A stretch of 64,000 nt of DNA from Micavibrio aeruginosavorus_D (GCF_051245535.1 NZ_CP195303.1:496001-560000); one strand, 5' to 3'. Positions 25,281 through 34,805 are shown, counted from the stretch's first letter. Notes: generated by a model not told the origin, from the sequence alone. Numbers and translations: made by a program.

Positions 25281-27050
25281 ATGTCCGCGCGTTTTTCTCA
25301 CCGTCTTTTTAAATCGCTGATGATTGCCGGGGCCAGTGTCGCCATCGGCATCGGTGCGGCGCAATATGCGCGCGCGGAAACCGTGGACGGCCCGACCAGC
25401 CCGTCCTTGAAAATGGCGGCCTTGCCCTTTGCCAATATTGGTGAGAACCGGATCATCCGGTCCGAGATCGCCACGAATTTAATGTCCGGATCTGTCGATG
25501 GCCGGACCTTCCGCAATCCCGATGCGATGCAGGCGGCCTATGCCAGCCGGAGCAGTGAACCGCTCTGGGTTGGGCGCGATGGTGCGGAAACGGACATTGC
25601 TGATTTCATCGCTGTGCTGGAACAATCATGGACCCATGGTTTGAATCCGGAGCAATATCATCTGACACAAATCAAAACACTGGCGGGTTCCGAAAGCCCG
25701 CAGGACAAAGCGCATCTGGACCTGCTGATCAGTGATGCCGTTATGCGCTATGGTCAGGATGTCAGCGGCATGCGCGTGGCCCCGGACCGCATCAGACAAA
25801 AGGCCGAATATTGGCGCCAGCCAATGGCCGCCAGCGATGTCTTGACGCAGGTATCATCATCGGATGATCCGGCAGAGACATTGGAAGAGCTTGCGCCGCA
25901 GGGGTCGCTCTATGATCGTCTGCGCGATGAACTGGTTACTCTCAGCCGTTCGCCAGAACGCGCGGCGGAGGAAGCGGGCCCCGTGAATTTTGGTGGCGGA
26001 TTGTTACGCCCGGGTGAGTATCACAAAAATGTTCCAAAATTGCGCGCGCGTATGGGGCAATCCCATGACCCGGCATACGGACCAGAAAATTTATATGATG
26101 ATGAATTGGCCGCCGCCGTCATGAAGTTTCAGGCGCAGCATGGTCTGTCCGCAGACGGCGTTCTGGGGCCGAAAACACTGGCCTTTATGAATCAATCCGT
26201 GCGCGAAAAGATGGAACAGATCATTGTGAATCTGGAACGTCTGCGCTGGTTGGAGCAGGAAAAACCGCGTCGCTATATTCTGGTGAATATTCCGTCCGCA
26301 ACCTTGTGGGCGGTGGAGGGCAATGATGTTGCCGCCCAGATGCCGGTGATCGTTGGGCGCAAAGATCGCCCAACAAAAAGCTTCACCACGGAAATCACGG
26401 GGATCCGTTTCAATCCGAAATGGAACGTACCCACCACGATCAAGACCAAAGATTATCTGCCGCGCTTGCAGGAAGACCCATACTATCTGCAGGATAAAGG
26501 CATCGAAGTTTACCGCGTGATCGAAGGTCGCCGCGAAACGGTGGACCCGGCATCCGTCGATTGGGCCAACATGACCCGGTCCGATCTGGCCCGCCTGAAC
26601 ATGCAGCAAGGGTCGGGCGACAATAACGCGCTGGGTCGTATCCGCGTGTTGATGCCGAACCAGTACGATATTTACCTGCACGACACCAATTCACCGGGCC
26701 TGTTCGCCAACAATGACCGGACGCTCAGCTCCGGCTGTGTTCGTATGGCGGATCCGGAGAAGGTGGCTCGTTTTATCCTCGGCCCGAACCCGGGATGGAG
26801 TGATGACCGGATGCACAGCCTGATCGCCCGGGGCTCGACCTCCGAGGTGAGGGCGGAACAGAAGCTGCCCGTGTACTTCCTGTACCAGACCGTCTGGCTG
26901 GATAACCGGGGCCAATTGGTCTACGGGCCGGACATATACAGGGAAGATCAGCGTCTTTTGGCCGTCCTAAAGGATATGAAAGCCTATGCGATTCCGGATA
27001 GGGATGGGGTGAAATTTGCGGCCATTTCCCAGAATCCTGCAATTCAGTAG
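25281..27050 (+). CDS. L,D-transpeptidase, YcbB-like
   Basis: About 589 residues from ATG 25281, 12 bases after AAAGGAG, giving a Sec signal (SLMIAGASVAIGIGAAQYARA). Order: N-terminal helical domain resembling the YcbB scaffold (about 60-260), a peptidoglycan-binding domain (about 272-312, DDELAAAVMKFQAQHGLSADGVLGPKTLAFMNQ partly shown), and a YkuD catalytic domain with His467 in LHDTNSP and Cys486 in SSGCVRMADP. These enzymes make 3-3 cross-links in peptidoglycan or attach proteins. A Tat-exported M15-type peptidase gene follows, mirroring the E. coli ycbB-ycbK order. Confidence 0.92.
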   Translation: MSARFSHRLFKSLMIAGASVAIGIGAAQYARAETVDGPTSPSLKMAALPFANIGENRIIRSEIATNLMSGSVDGRTFRNPDAMQAAYASRSSEPLWVGRDGAETDIADFIAVLEQSWTHGLNPEQYHLTQIKTLAGSESPQDKAHLDLLISDAVMRYGQDVSGMRVAPDRIRQKAEYWRQPMAASDVLTQVSSSDDPAETLEELAPQGSLYDRLRDELVTLSRSPERAAEEAGPVNFGGGLLRPGEYHKNVPKLRARMGQSHDPAYGPENLYDDELAAAVMKFQAQHGLSADGVLGPKTLAFMNQSVREKMEQIIVNLERLRWLEQEKPRRYILVNIPSATLWAVEGNDVAAQMPVIVGRKDRPTKSFTTEITGIRFNPKWNVPTTIKTKDYLPRLQEDPYYLQDKGIEVYRVIEGRRETVDPASVDWANMTRSDLARLNMQQGSGDNNALGRIRVLMPNQYDIYLHDTNSPGLFANNDRTLSSGCVRMADPEKVARFILGPNPGWSDDRMHSLIARGSTSEVRAEQKLPVYFLYQTVWLDNRGQLVYGPDIYREDQRLLAVLKDMKAYAIPDRDGVKFAAISQNPAIQ

Positions 27051-27100
27051 AAAATAATCTTTGTATTTCAGCGCACTAATCTGCGCCCTTGTTGATGTGG

Positions 27101-27131
27101 ACCCGAAGCCATAAAATTGGCTTCGGGTCTT
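27101..27131 (+). terminator. Intrinsic terminator after the L,D-transpeptidase gene
   Basis: Ten-bp perfect stem (27101-27110 with 27119-27128), 8-base loop, followed by CTTTAC. Weak T-run; it may attenuate rather than stop transcription into the M15 gene. Confidence 0.65.
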
Positions 27132-27198
27132 TACATAGGGACTCTCAGAGGCAATACTCCAGCCTCGCATCTCTGAAACAACAAAGGTTAAAAGAGAA

Positions 27199-27786
27199 AT
27201 GCTTTTCGACAATGAAAATGGCGCATCGCCATTGATCGGTCGTCGTGATGTTTTGAAGTTCGGCATGATGGCTGCGGTCACCGGGGCTGGTGGATGTTTA
27301 ATGTCCGCGCCCGCACTGGCTGCTCTGAAGATGCCCAAGGCGGACTCTTATCGCGTTACCATTCACAATGCCCATACGAACGAAAGCTTCAATGGGGTTT
27401 ACCGGATCGGCAATCGTTATCTGCCCGATGCGTTTGAACGTCTGAACGTCGTTCTGCGTGATTTCCGCACCAATGAAATCTTCCCGATCGACCCGCGCGC
27501 CATTGATATCCTGTTCGTTCTGCAACAGAAAATCGGCAAAAACCAGCCGCTGGAAATTCTGTCGGGCTATCGCTCGCCGAAAACCAACACCATGTTGCGC
27601 AAGGCCAGCGGCGGGGTTGCCAAAAATTCCCTGCACATGGTGGGGCAGGCAATCGACATCCGGGCGCCGGGCTATTCCACGCGTCGCTTGCGCGATCAGG
27701 CCATCAGCCTGAAAGCGGGCGGGGTCGGCTATTATTCCCGCAGCGACTTCGTCCATGTCGATACGGGCAAGGTTCGTAGCTGGTAA
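27199..27786 (+). CDS. Tat-exported M15-type peptidase, YcbK-like (DUF882)
   Basis: 195 residues. Twin-arginine signal (GRRDVLKFGMM, residues 14-24), with cleavage near APALA. The mature part has the DUF882/M15 fold: EILSGYRSPKTNTMLRK, SLHMVGQAIDIRAPG (zinc His and Asp) and FVHVDTGKVRSW (third zinc ligand His). M15-type enzymes cleave D-amino-acid-containing peptide cross-bridges. In E. coli the homologous ycbK (mepK) follows ycbB, and MepK cuts the 3-3 links that L,D-transpeptidases make. Here the same order is kept, supporting the joint role. Confidence 0.88.
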   Translation: MLFDNENGASPLIGRRDVLKFGMMAAVTGAGGCLMSAPALAALKMPKADSYRVTIHNAHTNESFNGVYRIGNRYLPDAFERLNVVLRDFRTNEIFPIDPRAIDILFVLQQKIGKNQPLEILSGYRSPKTNTMLRKASGGVAKNSLHMVGQAIDIRAPGYSTRRLRDQAISLKAGGVGYYSRSDFVHVDTGKVRSW

Positions 27787-27797
27787 TAAGTTTTAAG

Positions 27798-27822
27798 AAA
27801 CGGCCATTTGGGCCGTTTTTTT
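27798..27822 (+). terminator. Intrinsic terminator
   Basis: Stem AAACGGCC (27798-27805) with GGCCGTTT (27811-27818), loop of five, then T-run to 27822. Ends the transpeptidase/peptidase unit before recO. Confidence 0.9.
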
Positions 27823-27848
27823 ATGGCTGCATCATATAAAGTAAAATC

Positions 27849-28598
27849 ATGGAAAACTGGCGCGATCATGGAATTGTTCTGGCCGTCCGCGCGCATGGCG
27901 AGGGCGGGGCGGTGGTTTCGGTTTTAACCGAAACCTATGGCCGCCACGCCGGGTATGTGCGCGGGGCGGGGTCATCACGCCTGCGCGGTATTCTGGAACC
28001 GGGCAATCTGGTGCAGGTGGAATGGCGGTCCCGTGTCGCGGAGCAGCTGGGCAGCTTTGCCATTGAACCCGAACGGGCCATTACCGGACCATTATTAAGT
28101 GATCCGCTGAAACTCGCGGCGCTGACATCGGCGTGCGCGCTGTGTGATTTTGCTCTGCCGGAGCGTGAGGCCCATCCGGGATTGTTCCACGGCTTGCTGG
28201 CCTTGCTGGATACGATGGGCAATGACGATATCTGGGGCGCGGCCTATGTGATGTGGGAAATTGCCTTTATGCGCGAATTGGGGTTCGGGCTGGATTTCTC
28301 GCGCTGTGTCGCGGGGGGGGATTCCAACCGTCTGGCCTATATCAGCCCCAAATCCGGCCGCGCGGTCAGTGTGGATGCCGCCGCGCCTTATAAGGAAAAA
28401 CTTCTGCCCCTGCCGGGCTTCCTGAAATCGCCGGGATTGGATGGCGCGGGGCAGGCCGGGGTGGACGATGTCCTGACAGGCCTGAAAATGAACGCCCATT
28501 TCCTGGAACATTGGGTGTTTGTCCACCACACGCGGGGCCTGCCCGAACCGCGCCTGATTTTACAGGACCGGTTTGACCGGGTGGGGCGGGCGGCCTGA
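27849..28598 (+). CDS. recO: DNA repair protein RecO
   Basis: 249 residues. RecO acts with RecR and RecF to load RecA on SSB-coated gaps. N-terminal OB fold begins at the typical WRDHGIVLAVRAHGEGGAVVSVLTETYGRHAGYVRG, followed by the helical C-terminal domain with a reduced zinc-finger-like region (CVAGGDSNRLAYISPKSGRAVS) where many RecO proteins have CxxC. Only the first Cys survives here, so zinc binding is doubtful. A dispersed repeat and parC follow. Confidence 0.93.
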   Translation: MENWRDHGIVLAVRAHGEGGAVVSVLTETYGRHAGYVRGAGSSRLRGILEPGNLVQVEWRSRVAEQLGSFAIEPERAITGPLLSDPLKLAALTSACALCDFALPEREAHPGLFHGLLALLDTMGNDDIWGAAYVMWEIAFMRELGFGLDFSRCVAGGDSNRLAYISPKSGRAVSVDAAAPYKEKLLPLPGFLKSPGLDGAGQAGVDDVLTGLKMNAHFLEHWVFVHHTRGLPEPRLILQDRFDRVGRAA

Positions 28599-28606
28599 AA
28601 TAGGGG

Positions 28607-28676
28607 CGTCATCCCGGCGAAAGCCGGGATCTTCCAGCCATAATGGACGAAGACCCCGGCTTTCGCCGGGGTGACG
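28607..28676. repeat. Dispersed inverted-repeat element, copy 2
   Basis: 70 bp, CGTCATCCCGGCGAAAGCCGGGATC ... GACCCCGGCTTTCGCCGGGGTGACG pattern (arms GTCAT...GTGAC). Two back-to-back hairpins with short central spacer, between recO and parC. Confidence 0.85.
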
Positions 28677-28744
28677 GGCCTCAAGCGGGGGAAAACTGCG
28701 CAAATCCGCTGGTTTTTTGGCTTGGGGGGCGTTAAATTCCGGCC

Positions 28745-31012
28745 ATGGCACCACGTAAAAAAACCACGAATCAGACCCCTCCGTCCCCCCCGACCGCAGT
28801 GATTGACCAATCGCTGGGCGATATTCTGTCGGAACGGTATCTCTCTTACGCTTTGTCGACCATCATGTCCCGGTCGCTGCCCGATGTGCGCGATGGGTTG
28901 AAGCCGGTTCACCGCCGCCTGTTGTTTGCGATGGACCAACTGAAACTGACCCCGGACCAAGGCCCGAAAAAATCGGCGCGTGTGGTCGGTGACGTCATCG
29001 GTAAATTCCACCCGCACGGGGACCAGTCGGTGTACGACGCGCTGGTTCGTCTGGCGCAGGATTTCGCGGTGCGCTATCCGCTGGTGAATGGTCAGGGGAA
29101 CTTCGGTAACATTGACGGCGATAACGCGGCCGCCATGCGTTACACCGAAGCCAAAATGACTGAAGTCGCGCGATTGATGTTGGAAGACATCGATCAGGAC
29201 GCGGTTGATTTCCGCCCGACCTATGACGGATCGGGGGAGGAGCCGCTGGTTATGCCGGGCGCGTTCCCGAACCTGCTGGCCAACGGGTCATCCGGTATTG
29301 CCGTGGGTATGGCCACCAACATTCCGCCGCATAACGTCGCCGAACTGTGCGATGCCATGAGCATGATGCTGGATGATGGCGACGTCACGGTGAAAGACCT
29401 GCTGAAACACGTCAAGGGGCCGGACTTCCCGACGGGCGGCATTCTGGTCGAGCCAAAGGAAAACATTCAGACCGCGTATGAAACCGGTCGCGGTTCTTTC
29501 CGCCTGCGCGCGCGCTGGGAGAAGGAAGAGCTGAAAGGCGGTGGATACCAGATCATCGTCACCGAAATTCCGTATCAGGTTCAAAAATCCAAACTGGTTG
29601 AACGTCTGGCCGAATTGATCGTCACCAAAAAGGTTCCGATGCTGGACGACGTGCGGGATGAAAGCGCGGAAGATATCCGCCTCGTCCTCGTGCCGAAAAC
29701 CAAACTGATCGAACCCGAATTGCTGATGGAAGCGTTGTTCCGCAATTCCGATCTGGAAACGCGATTCTCGCTGAACATGAACGTTCTGGATAACGGCGTT
29801 ACCCCGCGCGTGATGAACCTGAAAGAGGTTTTGTCCGCATGGCTGAAACACCGTCAGGAAGTTCTGGTCCGCGTATCAAATCATCGTCTGGGCAAGGTTC
29901 TGCACCGGATCGAGGTTTTGGACGGTTATATGATCGTCTATCTGAACATCGATGAGGTCATCAAGATCATCCGCGAAAGCGATGAACCAAAACCGAAATT
30001 GATGAAGAAGTTCGGTTTGTCCGATGTTCAGGCCGAAGCGATCCTGAATATGCGTTTGCGCTCCTTGCGCAAACTGGAAGAAATCGAGATCAAGAAAGAA
30101 CACACGGGCCTGTCGAAAGAACGCGACCAGTTGCAAGCCTTGATCAAATCCGAAGCCAAACAATGGGCGGCCATCCGTAAACAGGTGGAGGGGCTGAAAG
30201 AAATGTTCGGTCCAAAAACCGCACTGGGCAAACGCCGCAGCGTGATCGGAAAAACACCGGCCCCGGCCGCAGTTGAAAACCTGGAAGAGGCGCTGGCCGC
30301 GATTGATAAAGAACCCGTCACCGTGATTTTGTCCGCCAAGGGCTGGATCCGCGCGATGAAGGGGCATGGCCACGATCCGAAGGAATTCAAGTTCAAGGAC
30401 GGCGACAAAGGCCGCTTTGAAGTTGAATGCCAGACGACGGATAAAATTGCCTTGTTCGCCACCAATGGTCGTTTTTACACGATCGGGGCGGATAAATTGC
30501 CCTCGGGCCGTGGGTTCGGTGAACCTGTGCGATTGATGATCGATCTGCCGAACGATGCCGATATTCTGGTCGCGATGATTTACAACCCGGACCAAAAATT
30601 CCTGGTCGCCAGCGATGATGGCCGTGGCTTTATCGTCGCGACCAAGGATGTTCTGGCCCAGACCAAAAATGGCAGGCAGGTTCTGAACGTCGATACGGGC
30701 AGCGAAGCCAAAATCTGCGTCGAAATTCTGCCCGGCCACGACCATCTGGCCGTGATTGGCACTAACCGCAAAATGCTGGTCTTCCCATTGGATCAAATTC
30801 CGGAAATGGCCAAGGGCAAGGGCGTCGCCCTGCAGAAAATCAAGGACGGCACATTGGCCGATGCCAAGCCGTTCAACATGAAGCAGGGCCTGACCTTCCG
30901 CTCTGGTTCCAGCGAGAAGAAAGTGGACGGAGTCAAAGGCTGGCTGGGCGAACGGGCCCAGGTCGGAAAACTCCCGCCCAACGGCTTCCCCCGCACACCG
31001 AAATTCGACTAA
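28745..31012 (+). CDS. parC: DNA topoisomerase IV subunit A
   Basis: 755 residues (E. coli ParC 752). The breakage-reunion domain starts at about residue 20 (LGDILSERYLSYALSTIMSRSLPDVRDGLKPVHRRLL). Catalytic Tyr133 lies in AAMRYTEAKM. HPHGDQSVYDAL is the quinolone-contact region, with Gln at the position that is usually Ser. C-terminal beta-pinwheel repeats (KGWIRAMKGHG, DKIALFATNGRFYTI, SDDGRGFIV, GTNRKMLVF) spread over residues about 525-740. With ParE it decatenates daughter chromosomes. An N-terminal extension (KKTTNQTPPSPPTAV) precedes the core. The gene starts after a repeat and ends at a strong terminator. Confidence 0.95.
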   Translation: MAPRKKTTNQTPPSPPTAVIDQSLGDILSERYLSYALSTIMSRSLPDVRDGLKPVHRRLLFAMDQLKLTPDQGPKKSARVVGDVIGKFHPHGDQSVYDALVRLAQDFAVRYPLVNGQGNFGNIDGDNAAAMRYTEAKMTEVARLMLEDIDQDAVDFRPTYDGSGEEPLVMPGAFPNLLANGSSGIAVGMATNIPPHNVAELCDAMSMMLDDGDVTVKDLLKHVKGPDFPTGGILVEPKENIQTAYETGRGSFRLRARWEKEELKGGGYQIIVTEIPYQVQKSKLVERLAELIVTKKVPMLDDVRDESAEDIRLVLVPKTKLIEPELLMEALFRNSDLETRFSLNMNVLDNGVTPRVMNLKEVLSAWLKHRQEVLVRVSNHRLGKVLHRIEVLDGYMIVYLNIDEVIKIIRESDEPKPKLMKKFGLSDVQAEAILNMRLRSLRKLEEIEIKKEHTGLSKERDQLQALIKSEAKQWAAIRKQVEGLKEMFGPKTALGKRRSVIGKTPAPAAVENLEEALAAIDKEPVTVILSAKGWIRAMKGHGHDPKEFKFKDGDKGRFEVECQTTDKIALFATNGRFYTIGADKLPSGRGFGEPVRLMIDLPNDADILVAMIYNPDQKFLVASDDGRGFIVATKDVLAQTKNGRQVLNVDTGSEAKICVEILPGHDHLAVIGTNRKMLVFPLDQIPEMAKGKGVALQKIKDGTLADAKPFNMKQGLTFRSGSSEKKVDGVKGWLGERAQVGKLPPNGFPRTPKFD

Positions 31013-31014
31013 TA

Positions 31015-31046
31015 AAAAATCCCCGCGATGTGCGGGGATTTTTTAT
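31015..31046. terminator. Intrinsic terminator
   Basis: Stem of 12 bp (31015-31026 with 31032-31043), loop GATGT, with A-run and T-run on the two sides. Downstream of parC. Confidence 0.9.
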
Positions 31047-31064
31047 TGCGATCACCCCCATATG

Positions 31065-31142
31065 TTGTCATTCCCGCGAAAGCGGGAATCCATACAGAAG
31101 ATGGGTAGTCTCAATGGATTCCCGCTTTCGCGGGAATGACAA
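31065..31142. repeat. Dispersed inverted-repeat element, copy 3
   Basis: About 78 bp with almost perfect ends: TTGTCATTCCCGCGAAAGCG left and CGCTTTCGCGGGAATGACAA right. Lies between the convergent parC and motB genes. Confidence 0.88.
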
Positions 31143-31165
31143 CTCAGGGGATGGGAGAAGGGCGC

Positions 31166-32212
31166 TTAAGGGAAGTAAACCTCACCCGGTGTCCGTTTGA
31201 ACGTGCCAACCGGTTTCTGGTTGATGTCCTTGGTTGGATCGGAGGCGGGGGCTTGGTCCATCTTCACGCCGCGTTTTTCCAGTTCCTGCGTCGCAATTTT
31301 ATCCAGATCATCGCGTAACAAGATAATGCTGATGCGGCGGTTGCGGGCATCTTGCGGGTTATCCTTGAACATATGGTCGGTATCGGCCTTGCCCACAACG
31401 TCGGACAGGCGTGGTTCCGGGATGCCGTCATCCATCAAAACGCGGCGCGTTGCGTTGGCACGGTCGGCGGACAGTTCCCAGTTGGTGTATGTCGCGCCAG
31501 CGCGGTATTTGAAACTGTCGGTATGGCCGCGAACCGATACGTTGTTCGGCATGGCCTTCACGACTTCGGATACGGCGTTCATCAATTTCTTGGTTTTGTC
31601 GAACATCTGGGCGCTGCCCTTCGGGAACATCGGGTCGCCTTCCTGATCGACGACCTGAATGCGCAGGCCTTCCGGTGTAATATCAATCATCAGGTTTTTG
31701 GCCAATTCGGCCAGTTCCGGATTCTCCCCGATTTTTTTCTCCAGCTCCTGCTTGGCCTCTTCGAAGCGTTTTTCTTCTTCTTGGGCCAATTCGGCTTTCA
31801 GTTGCTCCAGTTGTTTTTCTGTCGCCGTATCTTCGGGTTTTTCTTCACCGCTTTCGCCGCGCTGGAAACTTTTGGTCGTCGTGCCGCTGGTCTGGGGCAG
31901 GGAGATGTTTTGCATGGTCGATGTCATCGCCCCTTCGGTCGACATCGCGGTGCCGCCCATAATGCCGCCAGCGCCACTGGTGCTCTCGGATATTTTCGGG
32001 TGGGTGGGGTCGAAATAGTTGGAAATGGCGTTGCGTTGCTCTTCGGTCGTGACGTTCAGCAACCAGAGCAACAGGAAAAATGCCATCATCGCGGTCACGA
32101 AGTCGGCATAGGCCACTTTCCACGCGCCACCATGGTGGCCGCCCGCGACTTTCTTCACACGTTTTATAATAATGGGGGCCTTGTCGTCCTTCGACCCTTT
32201 GCCTTTACTCAT
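31166..32212 (-). CDS. motB: Flagellar motor stator protein MotB
   Basis: 348 residues. A short cytoplasmic N-terminus, then one transmembrane helix with the proton-carrying Asp37 (YADFVTAMMAFFLLLWLL), a Met/Gly linker, a charged helical segment (about 115-165) and an OmpA-type peptidoglycan-binding domain (VRGHTDSF, ELSADRANATRRVL, NRRISIILL). MotB anchors the stator and, with MotA, turns proton flow into rotation. motA lies 23 bases upstream on the same strand, and a c-di-GMP phosphodiesterase-like gene lies before that. Length and Asp are typical of H+-driven stators. Confidence 0.95.
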   Translation of the reverse strand: MSKGKGSKDDKAPIIIKRVKKVAGGHHGGAWKVAYADFVTAMMAFFLLLWLLNVTTEEQRNAISNYFDPTHPKISESTSGAGGIMGGTAMSTEGAMTSTMQNISLPQTSGTTTKSFQRGESGEEKPEDTATEKQLEQLKAELAQEEEKRFEEAKQELEKKIGENPELAELAKNLMIDITPEGLRIQVVDQEGDPMFPKGSAQMFDKTKKLMNAVSEVVKAMPNNVSVRGHTDSFKYRAGATYTNWELSADRANATRRVLMDDGIPEPRLSDVVGKADTDHMFKDNPQDARNRRISIILLRDDLDKIATQELEKRGVKMDQAPASDPTKDINQKPVGTFKRTPGEVYFP

Positions 32213-32235
32213 GGCGGATTATCCTTCGCGAGGCC

Positions 32236-33102
32236 TTAACCCGGGCTCGGCAGTTCGTTCAGTTTTTCTTCCAGTTCCAGGAAGCTTGGCTGAATATGAT
32301 GGGGCAGGAATTTACGGGCAAATTCAACGGCCACCTGTGGCGCGGCGCCGTTCAGGAAGGCGATCACGGCAACCTTCATGCAACGATAATACATGACTTT
32401 TGATTCAGCTTTGGTGCCCAGCGCACCGGCTGTCGGGCCGACGATACCATAGGCCACGAACACGCCCAGGAACGTACCAACCAACGCGCCACCGATCATC
32501 TTACCCAAAACTTCCGGTGGTTCGGTGATGGACCCCATCGTTTTAATAACACCCAGAACGGCGGCCACAATACCCAGCGCCGGAATACCGTCGGCCATGG
32601 TCTGTACGGCATGGGCCGGGTGCATGGCTTCGTGGTTGATGGTTTCAATTTCTTCGTCCATCAGCGCTTCGATCTGGTGCGGGTCTTCGTTGCCCAGTGA
32701 GATAATGCGCAGATAGTCGCAGAAGAACGTCGTCGCATGGTGGTTCGCGGCAAAGGCGGGGAATTGTTTGAACAATTCGCTGTCATGCGGATGTTCAATA
32801 TGCTGTTCCAGCGCCAGCCAGCCTTTTGTCCGCGCCAGTTTGAATGTCATGTACAGCATGCTCAGCAATTCCATGTAATCGCTTTTGCCGTGCGCTTCCG
32901 GTTTGACCAGACAGTTCAGTTCCTTCAGGGTGTGTTTAACGACGTGCATCGAATTGGCGATCAGGAATGCGCCGATGGCAGCACCGATAATGATCAAACC
33001 TTCATACGGCAGAACGGCGAGAATGGGGCCAATATGACCACCAGCCCACAGGTAGCCGCCAAAGACCGTCGCAAAAACGAAGATAATACCGAAAATTTTC
33101 AT
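32236..33102 (-). CDS. motA: Flagellar motor stator protein MotA
   Basis: 288 residues with four hydrophobic helices (about 2-22, 30-50, 165-185 and 200-220) and the long cytoplasmic loop between helices 2 and 3. MADGIPALGIVAAVLGVIKTMG and GKMIGGALVGTFLGVFVAYG are characteristic of MotA. It forms the stator with MotB in the inner membrane. Overlap and spacing (23 bases to motB, 56 from the upstream EAL gene) indicate one operon. The longer loop (ADNHH...) is ordinary for alphaproteobacterial MotA. Confidence 0.95.
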   Translation of the reverse strand: MKIFGIIFVFATVFGGYLWAGGHIGPILAVLPYEGLIIIGAAIGAFLIANSMHVVKHTLKELNCLVKPEAHGKSDYMELLSMLYMTFKLARTKGWLALEQHIEHPHDSELFKQFPAFAANHHATTFFCDYLRIISLGNEDPHQIEALMDEEIETINHEAMHPAHAVQTMADGIPALGIVAAVLGVIKTMGSITEPPEVLGKMIGGALVGTFLGVFVAYGIVGPTAGALGTKAESKVMYYRCMKVAVIAFLNGAAPQVAVEFARKFLPHHIQPSFLELEEKLNELPSPG

Positions 33103-33158
33103 AGTGAACGCGGAGCCGTTGCTTGTGAGTTAATGAAACTGAGCGGTTTGATTGTATC

Positions 33159-34805
33159 CTATGTATTCTCGGCCTGCATCCAGTTTGTGTACTCCGGTTT
33201 CGGCATGGGTTTGGAGAACAGATAGCCCTGACCGTAGCCAATCCCCAGTGATCGGACCTTGTCGGCCTGATCCTGTGTTTCGATCATTTCGGCAATGACC
33301 TTAATTTCCAGATCGCGGCACATCTGGCTCAGGTTCTTCACCATAATCGCGTCGCGTTCGGAATTCAGGATCTTCTTTGTGTACTGCCCGTCAATTTTCA
33401 CATAATCAACGTGAATGCGGTGCAGATACTGGAACGAGGCGGAGCCCGCGCCAAAATCGTCCAGACAGACCTTGAACCCGTCATCCTGCAGGATCTTCAC
33501 GAAATGGTTCACCATATCCAGATCCTGGATGGTGGTGGATTCCGTAATCTCGAACATCAGGCGGTCGGACAGCGTTTTGTTCATCAGCAGCTTGGCGTGC
33601 AGGGTCTTGAAAAACTGTTCATTTTGAATCGATTGGCCGGACAGGTTCACAGCAAACTTCGTCCGCCGCCCGGATGATTTATAGAGCAGGTAATTGATGG
33701 CGCGCTCGCACACGGCAATATCGAAATCGGCGGCCATGCCAATATCTTCACCGAAGATGATCCATTCCTGGGTCGGGGTGTTGTCGCGGAAACGGGACAG
33801 CATTTCAAAGTGTACGGCATCGCCCGTCTTCAAATCCACAATGGGTTGGAAGTGCAGATCGAAGGCCAGTTGTTCCACCATGGTTTTAAACTGGCTGATC
33901 TTCTGGGCGTTGACGCTGACATAGGCTTTGAAGCCGGAGTTCAGTGTTTCGATAGAGAGGGATGTTCCCTTCCGCTCGAATTCGTTGATGGTGTAAATCA
34001 GCGCTTTGGTCGTTTCGCGGTCGCTCAGGGTTGAGAGATCGGCGGAAACGGTTTTGCTTTCAACCGTAAAGCCCGTTCCGGTCGGGTCGCTTTCTTTAGC
34101 CAATCTCTCAATTTCACCGCGTAACATATCGGCATTAATGGCTTTATCGTGAATGACGCTATAACGCCCATCGGCAATTTCTGCGGCGGCTTGACCGTCA
34201 ACGGATTTGGAACTGAGCAGGGATGTCATGGCATCGCGGAACTGGTTCCATTGTTCGTCGCCGATGCGGCCACGCACTTCGCCAATGTTGGCGATGTCCA
34301 GCAACGTCATATCCAGATCCTGACCCAGCGATTTTGCCAGATCGAGCGCTTCCTTCGCGGCAGCCAGGAAGCTTTCTTTATCCAGAAGCTCGCGGTCTTC
34401 GTAAAACTTCACCTCTTCCGCATGTTTGGACATCAGGACGTTAGAGAAGCCGATCGACAGATAAAACTTGTCGCTGTCCGGCATGCGGATGGCGCTGAGC
34501 AGGGCTTGGTGCCCGCCGCCAATGGTCTCTTCCAGTGTCACCAGAACCGGGCCGCAACGCTGTGCCATGCGGGCGCGTTCTTTCATGCTGGACAGGGTGG
34601 TGCGATCGTTGGGGGAAAACATGTCGAGCCAGCGAAGGCCCATCAGACTTTTGTCGTTAATGCCGACCAGAGAACGCGCGGCCCCCAGCGCATAGGCAAT
34701 GGTTCCGTCCTCGGCCACCTCGATCAGGAGGTCGGACGTCGCAAACGAAAACGCGAGGAAACGGTCGCGTTGTTTTTTGATTTTATCGAGCTTGTCGTCT
34801 GCCAT
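33159..34805 (-). CDS. EAL-domain protein upstream of motAB
   Basis: 548 residues. Residues about 18-120 resemble a PAS fold (FATSDLLIEVAEDGTIAYALGAA), 140-250 a remnant GGDEF-like domain with no GGDEF, and 285-545 an EAL domain with EML (for EAL), VNLSGQ, EITEST, LDDFGAGSAS, VKIDGQY, IAEMIE and GQGYLFS. All the catalytic acidic residues of EAL phosphodiesterases seem present, so it probably hydrolyses c-di-GMP. No membrane segment or signal peptide. It is 56 bases upstream of motA on the same strand, which points to local control of motor function by c-di-GMP. Confidence 0.87.
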   Translation of the reverse strand: MADDKLDKIKKQRDRFLAFSFATSDLLIEVAEDGTIAYALGAARSLVGINDKSLMGLRWLDMFSPNDRTTLSSMKERARMAQRCGPVLVTLEETIGGGHQALLSAIRMPDSDKFYLSIGFSNVLMSKHAEEVKFYEDRELLDKESFLAAAKEALDLAKSLGQDLDMTLLDIANIGEVRGRIGDEQWNQFRDAMTSLLSSKSVDGQAAAEIADGRYSVIHDKAINADMLRGEIERLAKESDPTGTGFTVESKTVSADLSTLSDRETTKALIYTINEFERKGTSLSIETLNSGFKAYVSVNAQKISQFKTMVEQLAFDLHFQPIVDLKTGDAVHFEMLSRFRDNTPTQEWIIFGEDIGMAADFDIAVCERAINYLLYKSSGRRTKFAVNLSGQSIQNEQFFKTLHAKLLMNKTLSDRLMFEITESTTIQDLDMVNHFVKILQDDGFKVCLDDFGAGSASFQYLHRIHVDYVKIDGQYTKKILNSERDAIMVKNLSQMCRDLEIKVIAEMIETQDQADKVRSLGIGYGQGYLFSKPMPKPEYTNWMQAENT

